NCBI RefSeq assembly: GCF_022213955.1
Contig: NZ_JAKNTW010000031.1
Span: forward strand, 79,123-143,122
Length of the DNA: 64,000 nucleotides
Source of the DNA: Dolomitihabitans soli
Lineage (GTDB): Bacteria; Actinomycetota; Actinomycetes; Streptosporangiales; Streptosporangiaceae
Direction of reading: 5' to 3'
A program made the position numbers and the translations under genes. This document shows positions 1 through 7,114 of this stretch, in pieces; position 1 is the stretch's first letter, and each line of letters opens with the position of its first letter. The notes beneath the pieces were generated by a model. It was not told the DNA's origin, did not search any database, and worked only from the letters and a program-made list of their open reading frames with translations.

Positions 1-851
1 TCCCACCTGCCCTGGCCGACGTCGCCGATCCACATCGAGCCGTCCGCGTGGTCGATGGAGAAGCGCCAGGGGTTGCGCCCGCCGTACATCCAGATCTCCT
101 CGCGGGCGCCCGCGACGCCGACGAACGGGTTGTTCCTGGGAACGCAGTAGGCCAGGTTTCCGCAGCTTCGGTTCACGTCGACGCGCAGGATCTTGCCCAG
201 TAGGGTGTCGAGGCGCTGCCCGGTGTCGAGGGGGTCTCCGGAGCCGCCGCCATCGCCGATGCTCATGTACAGGTAGCCGTCGGTGCCGAAGGCGAGCTGG
301 CCGCCGTTGTGGTTGTTGTACTCGGCGTGCTCCTGGGAGAGCAGCGGCTCGAGGCTCGCGCTGTCCAGCCTGTATCGGGCCAGGGTCACCGCGCCGTCCG
401 GCAGCGCGGTGTACGCCAGGTACAGGTCCTGGCTCTGGGCGAAGTCGGGCGCGAGGGCGATGCCGAGCAGGCCCCGCTCGTTGCCGGATTCGTCCACTGA
501 CGCCGTGATGTCGATGATCGGGGTCGGCGCGAGACCGGTGTCCGGGTGGTAGACCCGTACGGTGCCGCGCTTCTCGATGATGAACAGCCGGTCTGTCCCG
601 TCGTCGGGTGCGGCGATGGCGGTGGGGCGGCGCAATCCGAAGGCGACCTGGGTGGTGGTCGCGTTGATCTCTTCCAGCGGCACCCTGGAGGCATCCTGTC
701 GCCCCGCGCCGCTGTCCGCGACGGACGAAGACGCGGCCGCGACGGATGAGGGTGTCGTCGCGGCGGCCGGTGGGGTGAGGGCGGTCAGCGGGGCGAGCAG
801 TGACAGGGACAAGGTGAGCAACGCGGGGGCGGTCCAGCGTCTTCCTGGCAT
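1..851 (-). CDS. PQQ-dependent glucose/sorbosone dehydrogenase-like secreted protein (3' truncated)
   Basis: The visible 283 residues begin with a signal peptide and an Ala/Ser-rich spacer, then the six-bladed propeller of the glucose/sorbosone dehydrogenase family. Family landmarks are NERGLLGIA, NNHNGGQLAFG, IGDGGGSGDP and, at the window edge, GDVGQ. Members oxidise sugars outside the cytoplasm using pyrroloquinoline quinone and calcium, although many actinobacterial homologues have no proven substrate. The ATG at 851 follows a GGAG ribosome binding site and leads directly into the signal peptide. The family is usually about 380 to 450 residues, so roughly the last third lies outside the window. 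No pqq genes are nearby. Confidence 0.9.
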   Translation of the reverse strand, partial: MPGRRWTAPALLTLSLSLLAPLTALTPPAAATTPSSVAAASSSVADSGAGRQDASRVPLEEINATTTQVAFGLRRPTAIAAPDDGTDRLFIIEKRGTVRVYHPDTGLAPTPIIDITASVDESGNERGLLGIALAPDFAQSQDLYLAYTALPDGAVTLARYRLDSASLEPLLSQEHAEYNNHNGGQLAFGTDGYLYMSIGDGGGSGDPLDTGQRLDTLLGKILRVDVNRSCGNLAYCVPRNNPFVGVAGAREEIWMYGGRNPWRFSIDHADGSMWIGDVGQGRW

Positions 852-1475
852 TCGGGCTCCAGAGGCGGGGCTTCGTCGGGGTCCGGAGGACAGCGGTTCC
901 CCGGGACCGGAGCGCGTCCGGGCTCGCGACACGCCCGGCCCGGTCACATCCCGCCCCGAAGCGAGCGGAGTACGACGCCGACCAGGCAGGTCCGTGCTCT
1001 GACGTGCCCGACCGGACGGTATCCGCTTGCCCGCCGTCACAACCAGGCCGCGACCGCGACTTCCGTCCTGAGCGGCGACCCCAGGCCGTTGCGGCCATTT
1101 TCTTCCCCTCTGACCAGGGGCGATACGTAAGCCCTTCGGCGAGGCCCGCCACCGGCCCAATGAAACGTACATCGTCATGGACCCGGCTGACCGCAGGCTG
1201 GGCAGGCGTGGAGGGGTTGGCGCCAAGCCGCGAACCTCGCGCCACATCCGGCACGGTCATCGCCCCGGAACCGAGAGCGTAAGGCCCGGCCTGCCGCCGA
1301 ACGAGGACGCCGACATGGGCCTCGTCTTCCAGCTCCACCGCGCCTGACCGCCCCCGGACGGTGGTGGGGCTCCCCCCACCATCGTCCAGGGGGCGTCCTT
1401 CATGGTGTCCTCCGCCGGGCGCGGCCAGACTGATCAAGAAAGTTGGCCAAGCGCCCAATTGACTGGAGGACCCCC
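852..1475. other. Intergenic region with a possible 3' gene remnant
   Basis: About 620 bases separate two genes that point away from each other. I see no full-length gene. Bases 1300-1347 read as sixteen codons that all end in G or C and finish in TGA (ending GLVFQLHRA), directly followed by a terminator-like hairpin. This looks like the surviving tail of a lost plus-strand gene. The rest holds no recognisable feature. Confidence 0.4.
1356..1387 (+). terminator. Hairpin terminator-like structure
   Basis: Arms of 14 bases (GGACGGTGGTGGGG against CCCCACCATCGTCC) pair with a single G-T wobble around a 4-base loop. There is no clear T-run behind it. It sits 8 bases after the stop codon of the putative gene remnant. 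Confidence 0.5.
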
Positions 1476-2321
1476 ATGCGTGTTCAGGTGAACGGCACCT
1501 CGCTGTACGTGGACGTCGAAGGCGCCGCCCTGGAGCCCGACGGCGGTGCGATGCGCGAGAAGCCGACCCTCCTGCTGCTGCACGGCGGCCCCGGCCACGA
1601 CCACTCGATCTTCAAGCCCGCCTACGGTCAGCTCGCCGACCTGGTCCAGATCGTCTACGTCGACCAGCGCGGCAACGGCCGCAGCCAGAACTCCGACCCG
1701 GACACCTGGAACCTCGACCAGTGGGGCGACGACGTGCGCGCTCTCTGCGACACTCTCGGCATCGTCAAGCCGATCGTCCTGGGCTGGTCCTGGGGCGGGG
1801 CCGTGGCCATGAGCTACGCCTCACGCCACCCCGACCACCCGGCCAAGCTGATCCTGCAGAGCACCGTCGCCCGCTGGGACCTGGACCGGATCGTCGAAGG
1901 CTTCCGCGCCGAGGCCGGTGAGGAGGCCGCCACGGCCGCCAAGGCGTTCCTCACGGAGGGAACCCCGGAGACGTTCGCCGCCTTCGGACAGCTCTGCGCC
2001 CCCGCGTACAGCCCCGACCCGGACTTCCCGGCGGAATCCGACATCCAGGCCATGGCCCGCATCATCCCGAACCCCGGGCTCACCATGAGCTTCATGTCCA
2101 CCGCCCGGTTCGATCTGACCGCGCGCCTGGCGTCCATCCGGTGCCCGGCGCTCGTCGCGGCCGGTACCCGCGACCCCATCACGCCGCTGTCCACGGCGCA
2201 GGAGATCGTGGACGGCCTGCCCGGGGCGCACCTGGAGGTGTTCGAACGCTCCGGCCACTTCATCCCCGACACCGAGGGCGAGCGGTTCTTCTCCCTGCTG
2301 CGCTCCTTCATCACCGGCTGA
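1476..2321 (+). CDS. Alpha/beta hydrolase, proline iminopeptidase-like
   Basis: This 281-residue cytoplasmic alpha/beta hydrolase has the HGGPG oxyanion motif near residue 37, the nucleophile elbow GWSWGG near residue 109, and a C-terminal catalytic His in SGHF. These mark the prolyl aminopeptidase-like branch (family S33), which also includes esterases and lactonases, so the substrate is open. The ATG at 1476 was chosen over the TTG 33 bases upstream because GGAGGA lies 5 to 10 bases before it. A TetR gene starts 8 bases after the stop, so the two are probably co-transcribed and the regulator may control the hydrolase. Confidence 0.88.
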   Translation: MRVQVNGTSLYVDVEGAALEPDGGAMREKPTLLLLHGGPGHDHSIFKPAYGQLADLVQIVYVDQRGNGRSQNSDPDTWNLDQWGDDVRALCDTLGIVKPIVLGWSWGGAVAMSYASRHPDHPAKLILQSTVARWDLDRIVEGFRAEAGEEAATAAKAFLTEGTPETFAAFGQLCAPAYSPDPDFPAESDIQAMARIIPNPGLTMSFMSTARFDLTARLASIRCPALVAAGTRDPITPLSTAQEIVDGLPGAHLEVFERSGHFIPDTEGERFFSLLRSFITG

Positions 2322-2329
2322 CCGGCGCC

Positions 2330-2935
2330 ATGACGTACCTGCCGGTCGGCGAGCGGCGACGCGCCATCATCGACGCCGCCATCGAGGTGATCGCGGAGGA
2401 GGGACTCGCCCGCGCCACCACCCGCCGCATCGCCGAACGGGCCGGCACGCCGCGCGCGACCATCCACTACTGCTTCCGCGACAAGAATGAGCTGATCCTT
2501 CTCATCGTGGCCCAGGCCCGCTCCACCATGCACGTCGCCTTCGCCCGGTTGTCACCCGGCGCCGGATTCGAGGCGACGGTCCGGGCCGTCGTCGCCGCCT
2601 ACTGGCAGTGGATCCGCGACGCCCCCGGCCTGCACCTGGCGCTCCTGGAGCTGACCCTGTGGGTGATCCGCAACCGGGAGAACGTGGTGCCCGGCGGTGA
2701 CGTGTGGGCCACGGTGAATGCTCCACTCGGCGGCGATCTCATCGAGGACGCCCTCTCCGCCGCCGCCCGGGCCGACGACCTCCACCCCGCCGTCCCCGTA
2801 TCCGACCTGGCCCGCTTCCTCATCCACCGCATGGACGGCCTCGTACTCGAACGCGCCGAAACTCGTGACGAGGCAGTCTGCGAGCGTCAGACGCACCTAC
2901 TCGCCAACGCCCTCCTCGCCCTCGCCACCCCGTGA
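2330..2935 (+). CDS. TetR/AcrR family transcriptional regulator
   Basis: The protein has 201 residues. Residues 10-57 form a TetR DNA-binding domain (RRRAIIDAAIEVIAEEGLAR, then TTRRIAERAGTPRATIHYCF, a recognition helix ending in the usual YxxF-type segment). The C-terminal domain is helical and probably binds a ligand. It begins 8 bases after the upstream hydrolase gene, so it is the second gene of a two-gene operon. Its ligand cannot be read from the sequence. Confidence 0.9.
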   Translation: MTYLPVGERRRAIIDAAIEVIAEEGLARATTRRIAERAGTPRATIHYCFRDKNELILLIVAQARSTMHVAFARLSPGAGFEATVRAVVAAYWQWIRDAPGLHLALLELTLWVIRNRENVVPGGDVWATVNAPLGGDLIEDALSAAARADDLHPAVPVSDLARFLIHRMDGLVLERAETRDEAVCERQTHLLANALLALATP

Positions 2936-3052
2936 CCCAGAGCTGGACGGCGTCTTCCGGGCAAAGCCTCCGGATGTCGCTCGGCGGCGTCGTCCACGAG
3001 TCCTCGCATACCGCTTGAACTGGATGGAGGGGGTTCCGGCAAGCGCACGATC

Positions 3053-3132
3053 TCAAGGCTCGGCGACGGGCCGAAATCGGGGGCGGTAAACGGCCGTGCT
3101 ATACCAATAGCCGTATTAGTACGATCGTAGTG
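3053..3132. repeat. Copy 1 of an 80-bp imperfect repeat carrying a regulator 5' end and operator
   Basis: This segment aligns without gaps to 4934-5013: 63 of 80 positions are identical by hand count, with the first 21 and the last 11 positions identical. In the second copy the segment is the first dozen codons and the promoter of the TetR gene. Here it lies upstream of the FAD monooxygenase and still shows the minus-strand frame ARRRAL typical of a TetR N-terminus. It therefore looks like a decayed duplicate of that region. Confidence 0.7.
3119..3132. promoter_or_regulatory. Putative TetR operator upstream of the monooxygenase
   Basis: The palindromic core TACGATCGTA followed by GTG recurs in nearly the same form, GACGATCGTAGTG, at 5001-5013 before the TetR gene. 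The site ends 17 bases before the monooxygenase ATG and is preceded by an AT-rich stretch suited to a promoter. Recurrence at both genes suggests one regulator controls both. Confidence 0.55.
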
Positions 3133-3149
3133 AATTGGTGAGGAGTCCT

Positions 3150-4298
3150 ATGAGGGTCGCAGTAGTCGGTGCCGGGCTCGGGGGAGTGGCGGCCGCGGTA
3201 GGACTCCATCGCCTGGGTCACGAGGTGACGCTCTTCGAAAGGGGCGCCGAGCTTCGGGAGGCGGGCACCGGGATCGCGGTCATGCCCAACGGGATCCGGG
3301 CACTGGACGGGCTGGGCCTGGCCGAAGGCTTTCGCGGCTACGTCATGTCCGCCGCCAGCGCGGGATTGCGGGACTGGCGCGGACGGGCGCTGCTGGTAAC
3401 CGACGCGGCCCAGGCTCAGCGGGAGGTCGGGGCGCTGGCCATCATCGACCGGGCGGAACTGCACCGGGCGCTGCGCGCCCCGCTGCCGGTCGAACTGGTG
3501 CGCACCGCGACACCGGTCGAGCGCTTGGAACCCGACCCCACCGGGGTCACCGTGATCAGCGACGGCACCCCCGTCGCGAGGGCCGACGCCGTGATCGCGG
3601 CCGACGGCATCGGCAGCAGGCTGCGCGGGCAGCTCTTCCCCCGGCACCCCGGGCTGCGGCGGACCGGCCGGGTGGACCTGCGCGGCATGCTGCCCAATCC
3701 TCCCGGCCTGGATCCGGCAGACCTGCTGGCCAGCCAGTTGGTCGACCGCCGCAGCGGGGCGATGTTCGGCCTGTTCCCCGTCGGCGGGAACCACCTGTAC
3801 TGGTTCACCGACTCCGCACTCCACGGCCCGCCGCCCGGGGCGGATGAGGCGCGCCGGCAGATGCTGTCCCTGATGGCCGACTGGCACCCCCTCGTCACGA
3901 CGTTGATCGAGGCCACCCCGCTCGCCGACATCTACGTCGACCCGATCGCCCGCCTGGCCGAACCGCTGCCTTCGTTCGCGGCCGGAAGGATCGCGCTCCT
4001 CGGCGACGCCGCGCACGCCATGACCCCCGACCTGGGCCAGGGCTCCAGCCAGGCCTTCGAGGACGCCGCCGCGGTGACCCGGCACCTGACCGACGCCGAG
4101 CCTGCGGATGTCGTCCGGTGCTTTCACCGCTACGACGCGGAGCGTCGGCCCCGTGCCAACCGCATCATGCAGGCGGCGTCCCGGCAATCGTGGCTTACCT
4201 CGCAGACGGGCGCGACCGCGTGGCTGCGTGACGCGCTGCTGCGGGCGATACCGTCCCGGCTCGCCACTCGGCGGCTCGCCGCGCTCTGGCATGCCTGA
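3150..4298 (+). CDS. FAD-dependent aromatic monooxygenase-like protein
   Basis: This 382-residue group A flavoprotein monooxygenase starts with the Rossmann motif VVGAGLGG and an acidic LFERG strand end. It carries the second FAD motif GDAAHAMTPDLGQGSSQAFEDA near residue 285. Relatives include salicylate and 3-hydroxybenzoate hydroxylases, which use NAD(P)H and oxygen to hydroxylate aromatic substrates; the substrate here is unknown. The ATG at 3150 was chosen over an in-frame TTG at 3135 because GAGGAG lies just before it. It converges on a TetR gene that shares its putative operator. A 14-bp tandem repeat covers the stop codon. Confidence 0.9.
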   Translation: MRVAVVGAGLGGVAAAVGLHRLGHEVTLFERGAELREAGTGIAVMPNGIRALDGLGLAEGFRGYVMSAASAGLRDWRGRALLVTDAAQAQREVGALAIIDRAELHRALRAPLPVELVRTATPVERLEPDPTGVTVISDGTPVARADAVIAADGIGSRLRGQLFPRHPGLRRTGRVDLRGMLPNPPGLDPADLLASQLVDRRSGAMFGLFPVGGNHLYWFTDSALHGPPPGADEARRQMLSLMADWHPLVTTLIEATPLADIYVDPIARLAEPLPSFAAGRIALLGDAAHAMTPDLGQGSSQAFEDAAAVTRHLTDAEPADVVRCFHRYDAERRPRANRIMQAASRQSWLTSQTGATAWLRDALLRAIPSRLATRRLAALWHA

Positions 4299-4313
4299 TC
4301 TGGCATGCCTGAT
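4286..4313. repeat. 14-bp perfect tandem repeat over the monooxygenase stop codon
   Basis: Two exact copies of CTGGCATGCCTGAT lie end to end, and the first contains the TGA stop. The unit length is not a multiple of three, so the second copy is outside the reading frame. Confidence 0.85.
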
Positions 4314-4343
4314 CTGGTGTGGCGATCTCATCGTCGGCGACGG

Positions 4344-4970
4344 TCAGGCACCGGACAGCGCGCCCCGCACGATGGCATCGGCGATGCTTCGGACGGCATC
4401 TTCGCTGATGTGCTGGGGCGGTGTGGATATCAGGACGAACAGCGCACCACCGTACAGAGTGATCAGGATGGGGATCTTCTCGGCGGGGATGGGGAGACCG
4501 CGCTGGGTGTGGTAATCGGCGGTGAGTAGCGTCGAAGCATCCCGCAAGCCGGCCAGCGCCGAGGCCAGCGCCGGCCGTCGTACCGCTTCCAGCTGGAGTT
4601 CGAAGATCGCGAGGTAGCGGTTTCGGAGAGTGGTCGCCGCTTCGAACAATGATTCGGTCAGAAGGTCGACGACGTGTCCGATGATGTCCGCCGGGACGCT
4701 CGCCGTACGCGCCGCGGTGCTCTGCTGGTGCTGATCGGCCTGGTCCATGTCGGCCTGGTCCATGTCGGCATGGTGCAGCTCGACGATGCGCTGCGCGGCG
4801 GCCACCAGCAGCGCCTCCCGGCTGCGGAAGTAGTTCGAGGCTGTTCCCTGCGGGAGCCCGGCGGCGTTCTCGACCGCACGGTGGGTCAAGCCGTGTACGC
4901 CAGAGGTCGCCAGCAGATCTATGGCGGTATCGGTCAAGGCTCGGCGACGGGCCGGATTGGTGGGCGGCAC
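4344..4970 (-). CDS. TetR/AcrR family regulator, probably controlling the adjacent monooxygenase
   Basis: The 208-residue protein has an N-terminal TetR HTH (PARRRALTDTAIDLLATSG, then LTHRAVENAAGLPQGTASNYFRS) and a helical ligand-binding domain. I use the GTG at 4970. The nearby ATG at 4977 is out of frame, and longer starts would run through the promoter-like repeat. Residues just after the HTH contain DMDQADMDQADQ, encoded by a 15-bp tandem repeat at 4736-4765. Upstream sequence shares a gap-free 80-bp repeat and operator core with the monooxygenase promoter, which supports autoregulation and control of that gene. Confidence 0.88.
   Translation of the reverse strand: MPPTNPARRRALTDTAIDLLATSGVHGLTHRAVENAAGLPQGTASNYFRSREALLVAAAQRIVELHHADMDQADMDQADQHQQSTAARTASVPADIIGHVVDLLTESLFEAATTLRNRYLAIFELQLEAVRRPALASALAGLRDASTLLTADYHTQRGLPIPAEKIPILITLYGGALFVLISTPPQHISEDAVRSIADAIVRGALSGA
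4736..4765. repeat. 15-bp tandem repeat inside the TetR gene
   Basis: Two exact copies of CGGCCTGGTCCATGT are followed by a degenerate third copy. The unit length keeps the frame and encodes repeated DMDQA in a linker after the DNA-binding domain. Confidence 0.85.
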
Positions 4971-5013
4971 GCGACCATGATATAGAACTATCTGTACTAG
5001 GACGATCGTAGTG
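4934..5013. repeat. Copy 2 of the 80-bp imperfect repeat (TetR promoter and N-terminus)
   Basis: This is the functional-looking copy. Positions 4934-4970 are the first codons of the TetR gene and 4971-5013 are its upstream region, ending in the GACGATCGTAGTG operator core. See copy 1 at 3053-3132. Confidence 0.7.
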
Positions 5014-5096
5014 CCTCGCCCGGCGTGGCCCCGCTGTTCTGGAGGCATGTGCGCACCAACGGCGAGGGAGCAGATGCCGGCCGGTCGCGGAGGTCC

Positions 5097-5426
5097 TCAG
5101 CTCGGCCAGAAGGTCGACAGCGCCACATGGAGGGCGGTCGCGCCCAGGACGCTGACGACGGCGTTGCGGGTTTTCAGGTGCAGCCCGATCGCGGCCGCCA
5201 GGGCCAGGGCCGTGGGTGCGACGGCGGGCAAGGCCGTGAGGCGGACGTCGCGCAGGGTGTACAGGGTGAGGATCAGCATGATGCCGACGGGCATCTGCCC
5301 GGCGAGGTACTGCAGGACGGCAGAGCGGCGCAGCGGAGTCGACACGACGAAGGGCAGGGCGCGCAAGCCCCAGGTGATGACGGCGCTGACGGCCACGGCG
5401 GCGGCCAGATAGAGCGGGCTGGACAT
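5097..5426 (-). CDS. azlD: AzlD-family branched-chain amino acid transport subunit
   Basis: The protein is 109 residues, mostly hydrophobic, with about four transmembrane segments and the AzlD features TWGLRALPF near the N-terminus and PVGIMLIL. AzlD is the small partner of AzlC; together they export branched-chain amino acids or analogues from the cytoplasm. The start is 9 bases after the azlC stop with a GGAAAG ribosome binding site, so the two are one transcription unit. The divergent Lrp-type gene is the obvious candidate regulator, as in other azlCD loci. Confidence 0.87.
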   Translation of the reverse strand: MSSPLYLAAAVAVSAVITWGLRALPFVVSTPLRRSAVLQYLAGQMPVGIMLILTLYTLRDVRLTALPAVAPTALALAAAIGLHLKTRNAVVSVLGATALHVALSTFWPS

Positions 5427-5435
5427 GGTGGGGTT

Positions 5436-6263
5436 CTATCTTTCCTGGGTCGGTGCGGTCGGTGCGGTCGGTGCGGTCGGTGTGACCCGTGCGGCCCGTG
5501 GGGTCGGTGTTGCGGCCCGTGTGGCCGGAGTGAGCACGGGACGATCGCCGTGGCCGTCGGGGACGGGCGCGGCGGTGCGGTGGCGCAGGGCGTAGCGGGT
5601 CAGCAGGCTCGCGGTGAACACGGCCATCGCGATCGGCAGCACCTGCCCGGGAGCCAGGAGCGCGGCCAGGGCGAAGCTGGCCACGGCCAGCAGAGGGGCG
5701 GGCAGGTCCCGCCGGGCGCGCCAGGCGTCGATCGTCAGGACCACGAACAGGGCGGTCAGCGCGAAGTCCAGCCCGCGCAGGGTGAACGGGATCAGCGAGC
5801 CGGCGAGTGCGCCGACGGTGGCCCCACTGACCCAGTAGCCCTGGCACAGCACCTGCATCCACAGGATGCGGGCGCTGCTCCAGGAGCGGGCGCGTCCGCC
5901 GGTGGTCAGGGCGTAGGCCTCGTCGGTGAGGGCGAAGGTGGCGTAGACGCGGCCCAGCGGCCGTACCTGATCCAGGGGGAAGGACAGGGCGTAGAAGACG
6001 TGCCGGAGGTTGACCAGTAGCGCCGTCACCGCGATCTGTCCCAGCGGTGTCACGGCGGCGGCCAGGCCCAGCAGCAGGAATTCCAGCGATCCGGCGTAGA
6101 TCACGGCGGTGAACACCGGTGCCCACCACCAGGCCAGGCCGGTGTGCACGACCAGAACACCGAAGCTGATCCCCAAGGGGAACAGGCTCAGCCCCACGGA
6201 GGCGGTGTCGTTTGCGGCCGCGGCGAAGTCCCGCGACACGCCCCTGCCTTGCTTTCTACTCAT
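5436..6263 (-). CDS. azlC: AzlC-family amino acid exporter subunit
   Basis: The 275-residue protein has an AzlC core over residues 15-225 with several membrane segments and the family stretches FPLGISFGVLV, YAGSLEFLLLG and NLRHVFYALSF. This large subunit works with AzlD. The last 45 residues are a Pro/Thr/Ala-rich cytoplasmic tail ending in TAPTAPTAPTQER, encoded by 9-bp tandem repeats at about 5455-5481. Such a tail is not part of the usual AzlC fold. The gene is divergent from an Lrp/AsnC gene 62 bases away. Confidence 0.88.
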   Translation of the reverse strand: MSRKQGRGVSRDFAAAANDTASVGLSLFPLGISFGVLVVHTGLAWWWAPVFTAVIYAGSLEFLLLGLAAAVTPLGQIAVTALLVNLRHVFYALSFPLDQVRPLGRVYATFALTDEAYALTTGGRARSWSSARILWMQVLCQGYWVSGATVGALAGSLIPFTLRGLDFALTALFVVLTIDAWRARRDLPAPLLAVASFALAALLAPGQVLPIAMAVFTASLLTRYALRHRTAAPVPDGHGDRPVLTPATRAATPTPRAARVTPTAPTAPTAPTQER

Positions 6264-6325
6264 TGAAGCAATTTTAGTGCGAATGTCGCATAATATGGTT
6301 TCAAATATTGTCAGGAGCGAGGCTC

Positions 6326-6778
6326 GTGAGTAATTCTATAGCCCTTGATCGCGTCGATCGTGAAATATTGTTTCATCTGGCTCAGGACGGACGTCTGTCG
6401 AACGTGGAGTTGGCCCGCCGCGTGGGACTGACGCCGCCGCCGTGCCTGCGCCGGGTCAAGCGCCTGGAGGACGCCGGCGTCATCGCCGGCTACCGGGCGC
6501 AGATCTCGCCCGCGGCCCTGGGCCGCTCCCTGGAAGTGGTCGTCTCAGCGGAGATCGCGGTCAACGACCTGCAGACCGTCGAGGACTTCGAAGCCCGGGT
6601 CGCGGCGCTGGATGAGGTCGTGGAGTTCCGGCGCATGTTCGGGCGCCCTGACTACTACATCCGCGTGGCGGTCGCCGACCAGATCGCGTACGAGAAGTTC
6701 CTCACCCAGCAGATCCTGCCGCTGCCCGGGGTCTCCCGGGTCGACTCCCACCTGACCATGAAACGTATCAAGGACTGA
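6326..6778 (+). CDS. Lrp/AsnC family transcriptional regulator
   Basis: The 150-residue protein has an AsnC-type HTH at residues 8-55 (LDRVDREILFHLAQDGRLSN, then VELARRVGLTPPPCLRRVKR) and a C-terminal RAM ligand-binding domain. Lrp-type proteins sense amino acids as oligomers. The GTG at 6326 was chosen over a TTG at 6308 because GGAG lies 9 bases before it. It is divergent from azlC across a short AT-rich gap with the inverted element GCGA-ATG-TCGC, consistent with control of azlCD and of itself. Confidence 0.9.
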   Translation: MSNSIALDRVDREILFHLAQDGRLSNVELARRVGLTPPPCLRRVKRLEDAGVIAGYRAQISPAALGRSLEVVVSAEIAVNDLQTVEDFEARVAALDEVVEFRRMFGRPDYYIRVAVADQIAYEKFLTQQILPLPGVSRVDSHLTMKRIKD

Positions 6779-7114
6779 TCCGGCGGATCCGGGCGCCCGC
6801 TCCCACCGGCCTTCCCTGACGGGCGTGATGACAGCTCATCCGCGGCGGTCGCCTCATGAGCTCGGCGGCGACCGCACCTGGGACGAGACGGAAACGTACG
6901 TCAGCCCCCGCTCTCCGAAGACGATCACGCGTCATCGGTGAGCGGGCTAAACCGGCTCAGCGTACGTTTCCGTTCCGTCACACTCCGAGGGCCGGGTTCA
7001 AGAGGGCTTTCCGCTGGGGGTCGTCGCGGTCTTCCCGCCGCCGTCTGGCTCCTCATGCATCGGGCAGACCCGGGCCCGGCCCTCCGTCACCCCGCCGAGC
7101 GGAATCAGAGCCCT
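6779..7114. other. Intergenic region between convergent genes with a long inverted repeat
   Basis: The region separates the convergent Lrp and glycerophosphodiesterase genes. It contains an extended inverted repeat at 6888-6973, described separately, and no gene I can support. Confidence 0.6.
6888..6973. repeat. Nested inverted repeat, possible bidirectional terminator or mobile remnant
   Basis: The outer arms ACGGAAACGTACG (6888-6900) and CGTACGTTTCCGT (6961-6973) are perfectly complementary over 13 bases. Inner arms CCCGCTC (6907-6913) and GAGCGGG (6940-6946) also pair, and the centre is a near-palindrome around ACGCGT. With small bulges the arms extend to about 40 bases. Its place between convergent genes suits a bidirectional terminator, but there is no T-run. 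Confidence 0.6.

Noticed and set aside
4195..6129. Long minus-strand frame across the TetR, azlD and azlC genes
   Set aside because: Alternative frame of genes with clear families; composition is Arg/Thr/Pro shadow.
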